From the NCBI RefSeq assembly GCF_024972755.1, contig NZ_CP087724.1:62001-126000 (forward strand): a DNA stretch of 64,000 nucleotides, written 5' to 3'. The first letter of the stretch is position 1. Every line of letters begins with the position of its first letter. The notes under the pieces were generated by a model, which saw only the letters and a program-made list of their open reading frames with translations, ran no database searches and was not told where the DNA came from. Source of the DNA: Halanaeroarchaeum sp. HSR-CO. Lineage in GTDB: Archaea; Halobacteriota; Halobacteria; Halobacteriales; Halobacteriaceae. Below, in pieces: positions 17,023 through 26,322 of this stretch. A program made the position numbers and the translations under genes.

Positions 17023-19274
17023 CAGAAATCACCCAGGTTGGCCTGGGCTTCGGCGCCGTCGCGGTCCGGTTCCTCGGGGGCGGCGTCCTCGTCCCCTTCG
17101 ACGTCGTCCATCGACGGGTCGGGGTGGCCGACGCTCTCGAGGACCGTCTCGGCGGTCTTCGTTCGGCCACGGAGCGCACCGAGGACTCTCGGCTTCGACG
17201 CCTCGCGGAGCTCCGGTCGCGACTCGATACCGGCGTCGTATAGGCGTCGGGCCCGCTTGCGACCAACGTTGTCCACCCGGACCAGGTCGAGGAGCTCCTC
17301 GCTCACGCCGTGTTTCACGCGGATTCGAGCCTCTCTGACGGCCGTCGTCGACTCGACGTCCAGTTCGGCGGCGAGGCGTTCGGCGGCGTTGAGCAACCAC
17401 TCGGCGGTGTCGACCTTCCCGCGGATATCGCCCGGCCCGACCTCGTACCGCTCGGCGATGCGGTCCTCGTCCAGTTCCTCGGCCCAGTCCTCCAGGAGCT
17501 TCGCGGTCTTGAGCGCGGAAAGCCAGTCTTCCCACTCGGCCTCCTCGAACTCCGTCGGGGCGTGACCGAGCAGCTCCGCTTCGCGTTCGTAGGCGATTTC
17601 GGTGTAGGTTTCGTCGTCGCCCGACCGCAGGTACAGCTGGTACATGTCCGGCGTCCGGGAGACGAGGTGGTACAGCCCGAGCGCCGTGGGGTCCGGTCCG
17701 CCGTCCTCCAGCCCGTGGATGATCTCGGCCGCACTCATCGGATCGACGTAGAGTTGCGAGACCAGGTGGCCGGTCGGGGTGGCCGTCAGCCCGTCACCCT
17801 CCCGTTCCAGGAAGCCGTTTCGCTCGAGGTACGCCAGGACGCTCTCCGTGACGGTTTCGAGTCGACCCACCTCGCTCGTCTGGGAGGCGTACAGCGTCTC
17901 TTGGAGGAACTCCAGAAGCGCGGTCCGGGTCGTCGCGAAGCCCGTCGCCACCGTTGCGAGGACGTGCGTCCGGAGGGCCGGTTCGGCGGCCAGTTTCGAT
18001 CGGACCGGCTCCGGGTCGGCGTAGATGTACCGGTCGAACAGCTCCTCGAGTTCCCCGTGCGAGGACGCCAGCAGGACGGCCTCGCCGTAGGGATCGAGGC
18101 CCGGTCGCCCCGCGCGGCCGAACATCTGGTGGACCTCCAGTGCGGACAGCGGTTGCATGCCGCCCGCGGTGCCGTCGTAGCGCTGCCAGTCGCGGACGAT
18201 CACCCGGCGGCTGGGCGTGTTGACCCCCGCGGCCAGCGTCGGCGTAGCGCTGACCACGCGGATCAGCCTGTCGCGGAAGGCGTCCTCGACCAGACTGCGA
18301 TGTTCGCGAGCGAGCCCCGCGTGGTGAAAGGCGGCGCCCTTCTCGACGGCGTCGGCCAGGTTCTCGCTCGTCTCCGTATCACTCACCTCGCGGATCTGGG
18401 TGGCGACCTCCCGGAGCGCTGCTCGTTCCTCGGTGTCGAGGCCGTTCCCGGTGACCCCCGCGAGTCGCCGCGCGGCCGCCTCGGCGTTCCGCCGCGAGTT
18501 GACGAACACGAGCGTCGACCCGTCATCCGCCAGGGTGTCGTCGACGATGGCCGCGGTCTGGCTCTTCGATCCGACCGCGAGTTCGCGCTGACTGCCGTCG
18601 TCGAAGTGCAGCGCGTTGCCGTAGTGTACGCCGGTCTTGAGGTCGATGGGCCGCCAGGTCGAGTCCACGAGTTCGGCGTCGAGCCAGTCAGCGATCTCGC
18701 CCGCGTTCCCGATGGTCGCCGAGAGCGCGACGACCTGGAGGTCGGGGATGCGCTGGCGGAGTTTCGCGAGTGTGACCTCGAGGGTTGGCCCCCGGCTGGC
18801 ATCGTCGACGAGGTGGACCTCGTCGGCCACGATACACGAGAGGTTCTGCATCCACGTCGCGCCGTTCCGGATGAGCGAGTCGACCTTCTCGGAGGTGGCC
18901 ACGACGACGTCGTTGTCGCCGAGCCACTCGCCGTCGCTCTGATAGTTGCCCGTCGAGACGCCGATGGAGAGGCCGAACTGCTCGAGTTCGGCGAACTCCT
19001 CGGCCTTCTCGCTCGCGAGCGCCCGGAGCGGGACGATGTAGAGGGCGGTCCCACCGGTTCCGTTCTGGCGCCCCCGTTCGATCGAGGAGAGCATGGCGAG
19101 TTTCGCGACGAGCGTCTTGCCGCTGGCGGTCGGTACGCTCGCGACGAGGTTTCGCCCGTCCGTGACGCCCGCCTCGACGGCCTCGGCCTGGGGCGGGTAG
19201 AGCTCCTCGATGCCCTGCGACTGCAGGAACGCGGGCACCCCGTCGGGCAGTCCCGACAGGTCCGTGACCTTCAT
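17022..19274 (-). CDS. hel308: ATP-dependent DNA helicase Hel308
   Basis: 750 residues, the usual length for this superfamily 2 Ski2-like helicase. Motifs in order: Q-motif region [10 protein letters not shown], Walker A PTASGKT at 48-54, DEVH box near residue 152, SAT motif (ALSATIGN), [10 protein letters not shown], and [10 protein letters not shown] (motif VI). The C-terminal winged helix, ratchet and helix-hairpin-helix domains follow, including [21 protein letters not shown]. Hel308 unwinds the lagging strand at stalled forks and restrains recombination. The acidic tail beyond about residue 715 is a low-complexity extension. A GGTTAAACC box lies about 27 bases before the ATG. The downstream partner is cgi121. 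Confidence 0.95.
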   Translation of the reverse strand: MKVTDLSGLPDGVPAFLQSQGIEELYPPQAEAVEAGVTDGRNLVASVPTASGKTLVAKLAMLSSIERGRQNGTGGTALYIVPLRALASEKAEEFAELEQFGLSIGVSTGNYQSDGEWLGDNDVVVATSEKVDSLIRNGATWMQNLSCIVADEVHLVDDASRGPTLEVTLAKLRQRIPDLQVVALSATIGNAGEIADWLDAELVDSTWRPIDLKTGVHYGNALHFDDGSQRELAVGSKSQTAAIVDDTLADDGSTLVFVNSRRNAEAAARRLAGVTGNGLDTEERAALREVATQIREVSDTETSENLADAVEKGAAFHHAGLAREHRSLVEDAFRDRLIRVVSATPTLAAGVNTPSRRVIVRDWQRYDGTAGGMQPLSALEVHQMFGRAGRPGLDPYGEAVLLASSHGELEELFDRYIYADPEPVRSKLAAEPALRTHVLATVATGFATTRTALLEFLQETLYASQTSEVGRLETVTESVLAYLERNGFLEREGDGLTATPTGHLVSQLYVDPMSAAEIIHGLEDGGPDPTALGLYHLVSRTPDMYQLYLRSGDDETYTEIAYEREAELLGHAPTEFEEAEWEDWLSALKTAKLLEDWAEELDEDRIAERYEVGPGDIRGKVDTAEWLLNAAERLAAELDVESTTAVREARIRVKHGVSEELLDLVRVDNVGRKRARRLYDAGIESRPELREASKPRVLGALRGRTKTAETVLESVGHPDPSMDDVEGDEDAAPEEPDRDGAEAQANLGDF

Positions 19275-19331
19275 CGAACCAGGGTAGGCGTGTGCTTCGG
19301 TTTAACCCTTCGCCCCACCTTTTTCCTCGTC

Positions 19332-19480
19332 GGGTTTCCTCGCTCGCGTCCGCTCGCTGCGGGAACCCTCCTCGCAAAAATCTGGACCAAAAACGTCCCG
19401 CGAGCGCTCAGCGCTCGCGGTGAATCGCCTCGCTCGGGTTCTTCGAACCCCTCGCTCGGCGAATGCTCGGGGCGGTTGAC
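19332..19480. repeat. Palindromic repeat element, copy 1
   Basis: A non-coding stretch of three hairpins: GGGTTTCC...GGGAACCC, then a perfect 9-base stem CGCGAGCGC-TCA-GCGCTCGCG at 19399-19419, then GGGTTC-TTC-GAACCC at 19436-19450. The second hairpin is followed by GTGAATCG, and the element closes with CGAATGCTC. The same order of parts, with CTCGCGGTGAATCG identical, recurs at 37468-37640. I read it as a dispersed, possibly mobile palindromic element. Confidence 0.65.
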
Positions 19481-19561
19481 TGGCTCTGGAGAATCTGCGT
19501 TGGATCGATGTAGCCGGGCTACCCCGACACCGCTTTCACCCTCCCGTGCGACTTTCCATCC

Positions 19562-19804
19562 ATGCAGATTCGACTCGATCGGGACACCTGTATCGGGATG
19601 TTTCAGTGCGTCGCGGAGTGGGACGAGGGATTCGAGGCGGACCAGGACGAGGGCAAGGTCGACCTGCTCGACTCAGAAGAGATCGAGGACGGGATCTTCG
19701 AACGCGAGGTCCCCGAGGACGCCGAACTCGACGCGAAGTTCGCCGCCCGCGCCTGCCCCGTCGACGCCATCGAAATCTACGAGGACGGCGAACAGACCGT
19801 CTGA
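19562..19804 (+). CDS. Small ferredoxin (single cluster)
   Basis: 80 residues with a monocluster ferredoxin pattern. Cys are in DTCIGMFQCV near the start and RACPVDAI near the end; the usual middle Cys of a 4Fe-4S site is replaced. This leaves three Cys (C-x5-C...CP), the set expected for a 3Fe-4S cluster or a 4Fe-4S cluster with a non-Cys ligand. Similar ferredoxins donate electrons to P450s or oxidoreductases in other organisms. The protein is very acidic, as expected for halophilic cytoplasm. It stands between the repeat element and the IMPDH-like gene and has no obvious partner gene. Confidence 0.85.
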   Translation: MQIRLDRDTCIGMFQCVAEWDEGFEADQDEGKVDLLDSEEIEDGIFEREVPEDAELDAKFAARACPVDAIEIYEDGEQTV

Positions 19805-19873
19805 ACGGCCCGCTACGGCCTCACGATGGGTTCGGGTACCTTATACCGTCGGACGCCCTGAGAAGGAAGGGGC

Positions 19874-21007
19874 ATGAACGATTTACGCACGGGGTTGAGT
19901 TACGGCGACGTTCTTCTCGTTCCGAAACGGTCGCCGGTCGACACGCGAAGCGATATCGACCTCTCCACGCAACTCACCCCGAACGTCGAACTGGACTCGC
20001 CACTCGTCTCCGCGGCGATGGACACCGTCACCGAGGCCGAACTGGCCATCGAACTGTCCCGGGCCGGCGGGATCGGCGTGCTCCATCGCTTTCTCACCGT
20101 CGAGGAGCAGGCCGAGCAGGTCGAGCAGGTGATCGAGGCCGGCGAGCAGGTCGGGGCGGCAGTGGGCATCAACGAGGATTACGTCGAACGGTGTCGGGCG
20201 GTAATCGAGGCTGGCGTCGACGTACTCGTCGTCGACGTCGCCCACGGGCATATGGAGCGAACGATCGCCGCGGTCGAAACGCTCGCCGACGAATTCCCGG
20301 ACACGGACATCCTGGCGGGCAACGTGGCGACCGCTGCGGGCGTCGAGGACCTGGCGGCTGCCGGGGCCGACGGCGTGAAGGTCGGGATCGGTCCCGGCTC
20401 TCACTGCACCACGCGAAAGGTGGCCGGCGCCGGAGTCCCCCAGTTGACGGCCATCGACGACTGTGCGGCGGCCGCCGCGGACCTCGACGTTACCATCTGC
20501 GCGGACGGCGGTATCCGGACCTCCGGGGACGCGGTGAAGGCGCTGATGGCGGGTGCCGATACGGTGATGCTCGGGAGCCTCTTCGCGGGCACCGAGGAAG
20601 CGCCCGGGAGAATCGTGGAGGTGCAGGGAACACGCTATAAACGCTCTCGCGGGATGGCGACCACGGCTGCAGCAGAGGACCGCGACGACAAAGCAAACAA
20701 CGTCACCGCCGACGAGGGCGTCGAGGCTCTCACGCCGTACAAGGGACCGGTCGGAACGGTTGTCGAGGAGTTCCAGGCCGGCATCCGGTCCGGGCTCTCG
20801 TACTGCGGTGGACACACGATCGACGACGCCCGGGAGCGCGCGGAGTTCATCCGCGTCGCCGCGAGCGCCCAGGAACGGGAGGGGTTTCACGCCGATCACG
20901 ACTGGGAGGGCGTCAGCGTCGATAGCGAAGCGAGAGCCATCCCGACCGAGACGACCTCGCAGTCCGGCGTCGAGACCGACGGCGGTCGCGAGGACACCGA
21001 CACCTGA
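19874..21007 (+). CDS. IMP dehydrogenase/GMP reductase family protein lacking CBS domains
   Basis: 377 residues forming one TIM barrel. The N-terminus [13 protein letters not shown] and the catalytic loop [17 protein letters not shown] with its nucleophile Cys are typical. [10 protein letters not shown] (phosphate site), [12 protein letters not shown] and [25 protein letters not shown] (flap region) follow. The usual CBS pair between the second strand and helix is absent, making it shorter than a standard GuaB. Without CBS it could be a compact IMPDH or a GMP reductase. The RSRGMATT segment in place of a clear RYFQ leaves this open. The acidic tail (residues about 345-377) is probably disordered. 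A CTTATACC box and an AAGGAAGGGG leader precede the ATG. Confidence 0.85.
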   Translation: MNDLRTGLSYGDVLLVPKRSPVDTRSDIDLSTQLTPNVELDSPLVSAAMDTVTEAELAIELSRAGGIGVLHRFLTVEEQAEQVEQVIEAGEQVGAAVGINEDYVERCRAVIEAGVDVLVVDVAHGHMERTIAAVETLADEFPDTDILAGNVATAAGVEDLAAAGADGVKVGIGPGSHCTTRKVAGAGVPQLTAIDDCAAAAADLDVTICADGGIRTSGDAVKALMAGADTVMLGSLFAGTEEAPGRIVEVQGTRYKRSRGMATTAAAEDRDDKANNVTADEGVEALTPYKGPVGTVVEEFQAGIRSGLSYCGGHTIDDARERAEFIRVAASAQEREGFHADHDWEGVSVDSEARAIPTETTSQSGVETDGGREDTDT

Positions 21008-21101
21008 CCGGCCGTAGGTCCAAACCGCGGCCCAGCGGCGCTGCTGACGCCGGGAAACCACCATCCAAAAAACGGCAATCCGGGGTGATTGCGGTCCGTT
21101 C

Positions 21102-22016
21102 TCAGGAGATCTGGTCGTACTGATCGGCGAGCTTCTCGGCGGCCTCGTCGAGCTGGTTGCGCTCGAACTCGCTGAGGTCCCACTCGATGACCTCCTCGAC
21201 GCCGTTCGAACCGAGTTTGAGGGGGACGCCCACGGCGGAGTCCTCGAGCCCGTATTCGCCGTCGAGGACGATGGAGCCCGGGAGGACCTCGCCGGTGTCC
21301 CGCAGGACGGCCTCGGCCATGTGGGCGACGCCCGTGGCGGGGCCCCATTCGGTGGCGCCCTTGCGCTCGATGACGTTCATCGCGCTCTCCTGGAGGTCGC
21401 CGAGAATCTCCTCCTTCTCGTCGTCGGAGAAGGCGGGGTCTGCACCGTCCACGCGGACCTTCGAGAACACGGGAACCTGCGCGTCGCCGTGTTCGCCGAG
21501 GATGGTCGCGTCGACGTTCTTGATGGGGACCTCGAAGCGCTCGGAGAGCACGTAGCGGAACCGGGCGCTGTCGAGGCGGTTCCCGAAGCCGATGACCTTG
21601 CCGCGCTCGCGGTCGCCGGTTTCGTAGAGGTGGCGGTTGAGGACGTCGACCGGGTTGGACGTCGTGATGGAGACGAAGTCGTCGTTGTACTCGGCCAGCG
21701 ACGAGCCGATGTCCTCCATGATCGGGGCGTTGTCGCCGGCGAGGTCGAGGCGGGTCTGCCCCGGCTTTCGCGGGAGGCCCGCCGTGATGATGACCACGTC
21801 GGAGCCCTGGGTCGCCTCGTAGCCACCCTGGACGATGGTGGTGTTCGAATCGTAGGCGATGCCGTGATTCGCGTCGGCTGCCTGCCCGACGGTCTCGTCC
21901 TCCTTATCGGGGATGTCCACGAAGACGAGTTCGTCGACCACGTCGCGGAACGCGAGGTTGTACCCCGCGGCCGCGCCGACGGTTCCTGCCGCGCCGATGA
22001 CGCTGACCTTCGACAT
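21102..22016 (-). CDS. mdh: Malate dehydrogenase
   Basis: 304 residues, the length of the well-studied Haloarcula enzyme of the LDH-like MDH family. The start [23 protein letters not shown] has the NAD-binding GxxGxxG. Substrate residues appear as [13 protein letters not shown] (Arg pair), [10 protein letters not shown], and the catalytic His in [14 protein letters not shown]. Arg in the mobile loop marks malate/oxaloacetate rather than lactate specificity. It interconverts malate and oxaloacetate with NAD in the citric acid cycle. A much longer upstream frame exists but runs antisense through the next gene, so I start at the ATG at 22016. A GTTTAACG box is about 33 bases upstream. Confidence 0.95.
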   Translation of the reverse strand: MSKVSVIGAAGTVGAAAGYNLAFRDVVDELVFVDIPDKEDETVGQAADANHGIAYDSNTTIVQGGYEATQGSDVVIITAGLPRKPGQTRLDLAGDNAPIMEDIGSSLAEYNDDFVSITTSNPVDVLNRHLYETGDRERGKVIGFGNRLDSARFRYVLSERFEVPIKNVDATILGEHGDAQVPVFSKVRVDGADPAFSDDEKEEILGDLQESAMNVIERKGATEWGPATGVAHMAEAVLRDTGEVLPGSIVLDGEYGLEDSAVGVPLKLGSNGVEEVIEWDLSEFERNQLDEAAEKLADQYDQIS

Positions 22017-22142
22017 ATCACTTGAAATACCCCCGCGAAATGCGTTAAACGCTTCGGATTGTGCTACCATTCCACGGTCGTCGAACCGACAGTTCGCCCG
22101 GCGTCGGCCACCGTTAAGGCCGTCGAACACTTTTGACCCGGT

Positions 22143-22751
22143 ATGAGCGACGACTTCGACAAGGAGGCCGAACGGCGCCGCCTCCGGGAGAAGTACGAAC
22201 GGGACCGTGAGGACCGGGAGTCGACCGAGCGGATGAGCGAACTCCTCCTGCAGGGTGCGACGATGACCAATCGGCATTGTGACACCTGTGGGAGCCCCAT
22301 CTTCCGGTATCAGGGCCAGGAGTTCTGCCCGAACTGTCAGATGGCGGCCGAGGCGAACGGCGAGGCGACGAGTGCGGCCGGCCAGGCTTCGGAGCCGGGG
22401 AGTGCGGGGACCGGGCAGGAAAACCAGGCCCCTGGCCAGGTCGATGACGCTTCCGGGGCGGACGTGCAGACCGGCGCTCCCGAGCAGGCCCCATCGGACC
22501 AACCGGGCGACGGACGGCCGGAAGACACCGCAGCACAGACGCCACCGACGGATTCTGCGGATCCCCAGCAGGGCCCGGAGGCGGGGCCGTCGGTCGACGC
22601 CGATTCGTTCGAAGCGATCCAGGCATCCCTCACCCGGACGCTCGCTCGGTTCGCCCAGCGGGCGGCCGAGACCGAGGATCCACACCGCGCCCGCGAGTAC
22701 CTGGAGACGGCCAGAAGCGCGGCCGAGACGCTCCGGGCGCTGCCACGCTGA
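22143..22751 (+). CDS. Sjogren syndrome/scleroderma autoantigen 1 (p27) family zinc-ribbon protein
   Basis: 202 residues. After a charged N-terminal helix (about residues 1-35) comes [20 protein letters not shown] then GQEFCPNC, two CxxC pairs forming a zinc ribbon typical of the autoantigen p27 domain, also seen in archaea. The middle 90 residues are Ala/Gly/Pro/Gln-rich and probably disordered. A C-terminal helix pair ([20 protein letters not shown]) closes the protein. Function is unknown in archaea. The stop is one base before the Usp start, so the two genes form an operon. A CGTTAAGG box lies 28 bases before the ATG, divergent from mdh. Confidence 0.8.
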   Translation: MSDDFDKEAERRRLREKYERDREDRESTERMSELLLQGATMTNRHCDTCGSPIFRYQGQEFCPNCQMAAEANGEATSAAGQASEPGSAGTGQENQAPGQVDDASGADVQTGAPEQAPSDQPGDGRPEDTAAQTPPTDSADPQQGPEAGPSVDADSFEAIQASLTRTLARFAQRAAETEDPHRAREYLETARSAAETLRALPR

Positions 22752-22752
22752 G

Positions 22753-23169
22753 ATGCCGTCGACGACACACGACATCGACGCCATCCTGGCACCCATCGAC
22801 GGCTCGGACTGTAGCTTCCGGGCGCTCGAGTTCGCCACTGGCATGGCGGCCCAGTACGACGCGACGCTCGATGCCCTCCACGTGACCGACGAGCACGCGC
22901 CGGCCACCGACGACCTTCTGGACCGGACCCGGACCCTCCTCGACGCGACCGAACTGGACGCCGACGTGGAGGTCGTCGTCGACCTGGACCTCGAGTTCCG
23001 GCCCGCCGACCAGGTCGGGGAGACGGTCCTGCACCTGGTTACCGATCGGGGCTACGATCACGTGGTCATGGGCCATCACGGCTCCGGCGCCTTCGAACGA
23101 GCGATCATCGGGAGCGCGGCCGAGACGGTCGTCGAAGCGGATCGCGTGCCCGTGACTATCGTCCCCTGA
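22753..23169 (+). CDS. UspA family universal stress protein
   Basis: 138 residues, a single Usp domain. It starts [20 protein letters not shown] with the conserved Asp after the first strand. The ATP-binding signature is complete ([16 protein letters not shown]-x2-G-x9-GS) and the last strand is RVPVTIVP. In contrast to the Usp at 1478, this one should bind ATP. It is the second gene of an operon with the zinc-ribbon protein, starting right after that stop. It is convergent with hef, with 27 bases between the stops. Confidence 0.88.
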   Translation: MPSTTHDIDAILAPIDGSDCSFRALEFATGMAAQYDATLDALHVTDEHAPATDDLLDRTRTLLDATELDADVEVVVDLDLEFRPADQVGETVLHLVTDRGYDHVVMGHHGSGAFERAIIGSAAETVVEADRVPVTIVP

Positions 23170-23196
23170 AACGGCGGTTCCCACCCGTCGCGGCGG

Positions 23197-25725
23197 TCAG
23201 TTTCCCGGTCGGTCCGGTTCGTAGTCGATGCCGACGACCTCCCGGATCCGGTCGGCGGTCACTGGGCCGACGCCGTCGACGTTGAGCAGCGTTTCCCTGT
23301 CGGCGGTCAGCACCCCCTCCACGCTCCCCAGGGCGGCGAGCAGCGTCCGCGCGGTCACCGGCCCGATGTCGGCGATTGACGAGACGACGTACTCCTGCTG
23401 TTCGGCGAGGGTCTTCGTCGTCTTCTCGCCGTGGACGCTCACCTCGCGATCCGAGACCTCCTGTTCGCGCTGGGCGATGGTCAACAGGAGTTCCCCGGTG
23501 TCGTCCTCGTCGCGGGTCCGCAGCACGCTCACGCCGAAGTCGACGGCCAGGCTGGCGAGGGCACCCCTGATGGCGTTCGGGTGGACGTCGCGTTCGGCGT
23601 AGAGGTCGCCGTCCCCCTCGAGGACGAGTACCGGGCGGGCGTAGTGACTCGTCATGTCGCCGACCTGTTCGAAGAGCGACCGATCGGCCCCGAGTAGCGT
23701 ATCGAGGAAGTCCTCGAAGGTCTTTCGCTCGACGGCGACCCGGTCGCTCAGGACGTAATCGCCGACGGCGAGCGTCTCGAGTCGGGTCTCGACGTCGGAG
23801 CGCTTCGAGAGGTCGCGGGCGATGTCGGCGTCGAGTTCCCGCTGGTCGACGACGATCTCGACCGTCTCCGCCTCGTCGCTACCGGCCCGTTCGATCGTCG
23901 CGTCCTCGCCCGCCCCATCGTGTTCTGCCCCCGCTCCCGCGTCGCCGTCATCGGACTCGTCGGCTCCGCTCCCGCCGGCCTGCTCCGCGAAATCCGCGAG
24001 GCCCGACTGCCCCGCGCCATCCGCGGCCGAGTGACGCGATTCTACCTTCTCAGTGGATTCCTCCACCTCGGGGTCATCCGATTCCTGCGGTCCGGATTCT
24101 GTCTCCGCTCCGCCGTCGCCGTTCTCCCCGTTCCCGTCGACGGTCTCCATCGACGCCTGCTCGCTCGTCAGTGCTCCCTCGACCTCGTTCGCGACGTCTT
24201 TGAGGGCCTCGAGTTCCGCCTGCATCTCCTTCTCGCGCCGGCGGGAGATCCAGTAGTACGCCTCGTCACGGGTGTCCTCGGCCATGAGGACGACGACGCG
24301 GCCCTCGGTCTGGCGGCCGGTCCGGCCCTTCCGCTGGACCGAGCGGATGGCGGTCGGCACCGGCTCGAAGAACAGCACGAGGTCGACCTCGGGCACGTCG
24401 AGGCCCTCCTCGGCCACCGAGGTGGAGACGAGGACCTCGAACTCGCCGGCCCGGAAGTCGGCCAGCGTCTCGCGCTGCTGTTTCTGGCTCATCCCGTCGG
24501 AGCCCTCCTTGTCGCCCTGCCCGACGAACCGACGAGTGGCGAAGTGCTCGCCGAGGAAGTCGGTGAGCGCCTCGGCGGTGTCTCGCGACTCGGTGAACAC
24601 GATGACGCGTTCGCCGTCGGCGATGCCCAGCGTCTCCGCGAGGAGCATCCGGGCCCGCCGGAACTTGGGATGGAGGTCGTCGAAGTCCTCGGCCTTGCGC
24701 ATCGCCGACTTCACGCGCGGGTCGGAGACGAATCGCTGGCTGGCCTTCGATGCGCCCGAGGAGCGTGCGGCGTTGCGCTGGCGCTCGAAGTACCGTTCGA
24801 GAGCGGCGACGCTCTGGGTCTCGACCAGTTCGACGGCTCGTTTGAGCTTCATCACCTCCGCGTGGATGGACATCCCTTCGTAGCCGGCCGAGTCGTCCTG
24901 GTCGATGAGTCGCTGGAGTTTCGAGCGGATGGCGTTGAGGTCCTTCTGGGAGAGGTCTGGGCTCGTCCGGGTCGTGACGCCGAGGTCGGCGAGCGTCGAG
25001 AGGCGGTCCTCGATGACCTCGTTGAGATCGTCGCGGATCTCGATGACGGCGTCGGGGAGTTCGATGCGCTTCCACTCGACGTCAGTGTCGTAGGTGTACT
25101 CGGCGACATCGGGGTCCTCGTCCGTGAGCACCTCGACGTTCGTCAGGCCGAGGTTCTTCGCCACCTGCAGAATGGCCTCCTCGTCGTCTCCCGGGGAGGC
25201 CGACATCCCGGTGACCAGCGGGTCGGCCGCGTCCTGGTGGTACCGCTCGGCGATGTAGGTGTACGCGTAATCGCCGGTGGCCCGGTGGCACTCGTCGAAG
25301 GTGCAGTGGACCACGTCGCGGAGATCGATGCGCCCGCCGACGAGGTCGTTCTCCACGACCTGGGGGGTCGCGATGACGACCCGGGCGTCAGTCCACAGGG
25401 CTGCCCGGTCGTCCGGGCGGGTCTCGCCGGTGAAGACGACGATGTCGTCGTCCGGGATGGCGAGTGCCTCCCGGTAGAAGCCCGCGTGCTGTTCGACCAG
25501 TGGCTTCGTCGGGGCGAGCAACAGGGACTTCCCGCCGACGTCGTCGACGAGTCGATCCGCGGTGATGCGGAGGCTCACGGTCGTCTTCCCGAGACCGGTC
25601 GGCAGCGATACGAGCGTGTGTTCCTCCCGGGCGCCGTCGACCAGTCGCGTCTGGTAGCGGCGCTCCTCGATGACGCCGTCTTCGAGGAGCGGGTGGGTCA
25701 CGTAGGTCGTCTCGCTGCTCGGCAT
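23197..25725 (-). CDS. hef: Hef, XPF/FANCM-type helicase-nuclease
   Basis: 842 residues. The N-terminal half is a superfamily 2 helicase: ERRYQTRLVD, Walker A LPTGLGKT at 41-48, FDECH near residue 149, SASPG, and QRKGRTGR in motif VI. An acidic Ser/Glu/Gly-rich linker of about 120 residues follows. The C-terminal half is an XPF-type nuclease with VDQRELDADI, the intact ERKTFED active site, and tandem helix-hairpin-helix motifs (SSIADIGPVTARTLLAALGS and LLNVDGVGPVTADRIREVVG). Hef cuts and remodels stalled forks and branched DNA. A CCTTAAACG box lies about 27 bases before the ATG. The 805-residue frame on the opposite strand is a GC-skew shadow. Confidence 0.95.
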   Translation of the reverse strand: MPSSETTYVTHPLLEDGVIEERRYQTRLVDGAREEHTLVSLPTGLGKTTVSLRITADRLVDDVGGKSLLLAPTKPLVEQHAGFYREALAIPDDDIVVFTGETRPDDRAALWTDARVVIATPQVVENDLVGGRIDLRDVVHCTFDECHRATGDYAYTYIAERYHQDAADPLVTGMSASPGDDEEAILQVAKNLGLTNVEVLTDEDPDVAEYTYDTDVEWKRIELPDAVIEIRDDLNEVIEDRLSTLADLGVTTRTSPDLSQKDLNAIRSKLQRLIDQDDSAGYEGMSIHAEVMKLKRAVELVETQSVAALERYFERQRNAARSSGASKASQRFVSDPRVKSAMRKAEDFDDLHPKFRRARMLLAETLGIADGERVIVFTESRDTAEALTDFLGEHFATRRFVGQGDKEGSDGMSQKQQRETLADFRAGEFEVLVSTSVAEEGLDVPEVDLVLFFEPVPTAIRSVQRKGRTGRQTEGRVVVLMAEDTRDEAYYWISRRREKEMQAELEALKDVANEVEGALTSEQASMETVDGNGENGDGGAETESGPQESDDPEVEESTEKVESRHSAADGAGQSGLADFAEQAGGSGADESDDGDAGAGAEHDGAGEDATIERAGSDEAETVEIVVDQRELDADIARDLSKRSDVETRLETLAVGDYVLSDRVAVERKTFEDFLDTLLGADRSLFEQVGDMTSHYARPVLVLEGDGDLYAERDVHPNAIRGALASLAVDFGVSVLRTRDEDDTGELLLTIAQREQEVSDREVSVHGEKTTKTLAEQQEYVVSSIADIGPVTARTLLAALGSVEGVLTADRETLLNVDGVGPVTADRIREVVGIDYEPDRPGN

Positions 25726-25764
25726 TCGTGCCCAGATTGGTCGCGTTCCCGTTTAAGGATTCGC

Positions 25765-26322
25765 TCAGAGGAACGCGCCCACCAGCCACATCGCGGTCGC
25801 GGCACCGACCGGGATGGCGATGTTGTCGTCGATGTACCGGGTCCCGATCTTGAGGGTCACGCCGTCGGCGACCGTCGCGACGAGGGCGCCGGCCGCGGCT
25901 GCCAGGATCGGGATCCCGAGGAGGACGGCGATGGACAGCGTGATGGCGAAGGTGACGAGCAGGACCGGCGTTCGTTTGACGGTCTGCTCACCGCTGCCCA
26001 GATAGCCCGAGACCGGATCGCCGATGGCGAGCATCAACATCGCGGCCACGGCGATGGGCGGATCGACAGTCCACGCGACGATGGCGAAGCCGAAGGCGTA
26101 GAAGGCATACCCAGCAATAGATCGCCACTCGTAGTCACGGGTGAGACGGTCGAAGAGCCACCACTCGACGGTGTGGGTGAGGCGGAGCACCTCCAGAACC
26201 AGGGCGGTCGCCGCGCCCACCAGCACCACCCACTGGATCACCAGCCAGTCGATGCCCAGCAGGTGGCTCAACGGGATGGCGGACCCGCTGACGTGAACGA
26301 GTCGACGACCGAGTTCGGTCAT
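25765..26322 (-). CDS. Dolichol kinase-like CTP-dependent polyprenol/lipid kinase
   Basis: 185 residues with five to six membrane helices. It starts MTELGRRLVHVSGSAIPL, the usual opening of the SEC59/DGK1-like family. Key motifs are AIGDPVSGYLGS and TRYIDDNIAIPVGAA, matching the GDa.a...G and (D)DN..iP signatures of CTP-dependent lipid kinases. It probably phosphorylates a polyprenol or isoprenoid alcohol at the membrane, perhaps for archaeal protein glycosylation or lipid salvage. Its start overlaps the glycyl-tRNA synthetase stop (ATGA), so it is the last gene of the CBS-glyS operon. Confidence 0.8.
   Translation of the reverse strand: MTELGRRLVHVSGSAIPLSHLLGIDWLVIQWVVLVGAATALVLEVLRLTHTVEWWLFDRLTRDYEWRSIAGYAFYAFGFAIVAWTVDPPIAVAAMLMLAIGDPVSGYLGSGEQTVKRTPVLLVTFAITLSIAVLLGIPILAAAAGALVATVADGVTLKIGTRYIDDNIAIPVGAATAMWLVGAFL

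Noticed and set aside
19430-19460. tRNA T-arm-like GGGTTCTTCGAACCC
   Set aside because: No anticodon arm, acceptor stem or CCA context fits; it is one hairpin of the repeat element.
17310-19877. 855-residue plus-strand frame opposite hel308
   Set aside because: Antisense shadow of a gene with all helicase motifs; it also runs through the repeat element and ferredoxin gene.
22017-22907. N-terminal extension of malate dehydrogenase
   Set aside because: It is antisense to the zinc-ribbon gene and has no MDH-like sequence; [11 protein letters not shown] is the normal start.
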